This document shows positions 62,883 to 64,000 of a DNA stretch of 64,000 nt, one piece after another. This DNA is from Candidatus Intricatilinea gracilis (lineage in GTDB: Bacteria; Pseudomonadota; Gammaproteobacteria; Burkholderiales; Burkholderiaceae_C), in assembly GCA_016702605.1 (NCBI GenBank), contig JADJDQ010000001.1, forward strand, positions 310,001-374,000. The letters run 5' to 3'. The position numbers were made by a program, and so were the translations under genes. Each line of letters begins with the position of its first letter. The stretch's first letter is position 1. The notes beneath the pieces are model-generated. The model saw nothing but the letters and a program-made list of their open reading frames with translations, was not told the origin of the DNA and did not search any database.

Positions 62883-64000
62883 TCAGCCGCCGACGATCTC
62901 CGCGTCGACCGCCGCAACCGGCTCTTCTGCCTTCGGGGTCATCGGCGCCGGCACATCACCCGGGTTGGCCTCGTCGACCGGCAGCGCCGCAAACCCTAGC
63001 CGGGTGGCGGTGAGGCGGGCAGAAAAATCCGCCAGCAGCGACAGGGTCGCCTCGATGCGCCCGGTGATGCGCTGGCGTGTGGCCAGCGGCATCCACACCC
63101 GCGGCGCCAGCGTCTGCAGCAGCGCCTGGTGGCGCGCCAGTACTTCGGCCAGCGCGGCGTTGACCTCGTCCTCGATCTGCGCCACCTGGGCCACACGCGC
63201 CTCGATGTGGCAAGCGCCCCAGCGCCGGCGCAGGCTGGCTTCGAGGCGTTCGGACACCATGCGCTGCGCGCCGTGGCTCGATCCACCCGACCCATCGTCG
63301 CCATGGCGCTGGCCGGCGGCGTTGCTGGTCGTCATGCCGATGGCCTTGGCCAGCGCCATCTTGCCGGCGGCGTCGTCGCCTTCTGCGCTGGGCGCGCGTT
63401 CTTCGAGGCTCAACTGCTGCTCGAAGGCCTCGACAGCGCGCTGCAGCCAGGGCGCGGCCTGGGGCGGCGCGGCCAGGGCTTCGTCGACGAACCAGGCGTC
63501 GAGCACCGCCACGTCGTCCGGCCGCGGGCTGGCCACATAGGGCGTGAGCCAGAGGTCGTAGATGTCGAGCGCGGCGCGGCCTTCACTCGCCGCCGCCGTG
63601 CGCGCCAACGCCACGAACTGGCGCCAGCGCCGGTCGGACAGCGGCGCGTTGCGTCTGGCCAGCCAGGCGCGCAGCGCCACACAACCGGCGACGAAATCCT
63701 CACCCAGTGCCACGCCCGGCGCGGCAGCGGCCAGGGCCAGGCGCTGGGCATTGGTGATCACGCCAGGCGGCGCCGTGACGGGCGCCGCTGGATGCAGCGG
63801 CTCGGCGCCGTCGATCACATGGCCCACTTCGTCGGCCTGCGGGCGTTCGTCCTGCAACGCCAGCAGCGCGCCGAACGAGGCGTCGCCCACCGGCGCCACC
63901 GGCACCCGCACCAGGAAGCGGTCGTAGAACGCGTGTAACGCCTCGTCGCTCGGCACCTCGTTGCTGGCGGCGACGACGGCCACCAGCGGTGTACTGATAC
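62883..64000 (-). CDS. ravA: RavA-like MoxR AAA+ ATPase, 5' end outside the window
   Basis: C-terminal 372 residues of a MoxR-family ATPase; the Walker A and B motifs lie to the right of the window. The sensor-1 region VAVVAASNEVPSDEALHAF with YDRFLVRVP, and the lid segment LSDRRWRQFVALARTAAASE, match RavA closely. The C-terminal 110 residues are helical and include MTSNAAGQRHGDDG, a Gly-rich linker. It is the first gene of a probable ravA-viaA-DUF364 operon on the minus strand. Full assignment needs the upstream part. Confidence 0.82.
   Translation of the reverse strand, partial: ISTPLVAVVAASNEVPSDEALHAFYDRFLVRVPVAPVGDASFGALLALQDERPQADEVGHVIDGAEPLHPAAPVTAPPGVITNAQRLALAAAAPGVALGEDFVAGCVALRAWLARRNAPLSDRRWRQFVALARTAAASEGRAALDIYDLWLTPYVASPRPDDVAVLDAWFVDEALAAPPQAAPWLQRAVEAFEQQLSLEERAPSAEGDDAAGKMALAKAIGMTTSNAAGQRHGDDGSGGSSHGAQRMVSERLEASLRRRWGACHIEARVAQVAQIEDEVNAALAEVLARHQALLQTLAPRVWMPLATRQRITGRIEATLSLLADFSARLTATRLGFAALPVDEANPGDVPAPMTPKAEEPVAAVDAEIVGG

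Overview
The window is 64 kb of GC-rich, densely packed chromosome. It reads as a betaproteobacterium of the order Burkholderiales, close to the Sphaerotilus/Leptothrix/Rubrivivax group. That placement is an inference from gene content: a form II RuBisCO (CbbM) with CbbQ/CbbO, a CbbR-headed Calvin-cycle operon, kynB-kynU, a dpp-type transporter and tricorn protease. No rRNA, tRNA, CRISPR array, insertion sequence or integrase was recognised. Both ends cut a gene: kynU on the left and a ravA-like ATPase on the right.

Layout. 0-2.5 kb: kynurenine degradation (kynB-kynU) and a small LprI-like periplasmic protein. 2.5-5.1 kb: an Aer-like PAS chemoreceptor. 5.4-12.1 kb: a dipeptide/oligopeptide ABC transporter operon (dppA-B-C-D-F) that carries a type VII MntA/HepT toxin-antitoxin pair between dppA and dppB. 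12.3-30.1 kb: mixed metabolism and envelope genes, including an Ig-like lipoprotein, adenine/adenosine deaminase, GST, a Cys/Met-metabolism PLP enzyme, a patatin autotransporter, an MscS channel, a lipoprotein plus CPBP protease pair, tricorn protease, an EndoV-like protein, a TfoX-N protein, a ferredoxin, a cobalamin-binding-like protein and an Ldh2-type dehydrogenase. 30.3-33.8 kb: an unassigned three-gene cluster (2H phosphoesterase, glutaminase-less asparagine-synthase-like ligase, FemAB/GNAT-like transferase). 33.8-36.6 kb: a TIR/deoxyribosyltransferase-like protein with a helical-repeat tail, a c-type cytochrome and a stand-alone CZB protein.

36.6-54.9 kb is the Calvin-Benson-Bassham locus. 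CbbR (plus strand) diverges from a ten-gene minus-strand operon: rpe, fbp, prk, tkt, gph, gap, pgk, cbbY-type HAD, fba and a second cbbY-type HAD. Beyond a DUF445 gene lies a second unit, cbbM-cbbQ-cbbO, also on the minus strand. A short element of the form GGTRWATTCA recurs upstream of rpe/cbbR, gap and cbbM, and is a candidate CbbR operator.

54.9-60 kb is an AT-richer accessory island. It holds a decayed parDE toxin-antitoxin locus, a herA-sir2 pair matching the SIR2-HerA anti-phage architecture, and upstream on the same strand a two-helix membrane protein with a helical C-terminal domain that may be an undescribed third component. 60-64 kb returns to core-like composition: a small membrane protein, a DUF364 (putative metal-chelation) protein, a ViaA-like VWA protein and a RavA-like MoxR ATPase.

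The main novelty candidates are the herA-sir2-membrane-protein island, the MntA/HepT pair inside the dpp operon, the 2H/ligase/transferase cluster, and the TIR-like helical-repeat protein.
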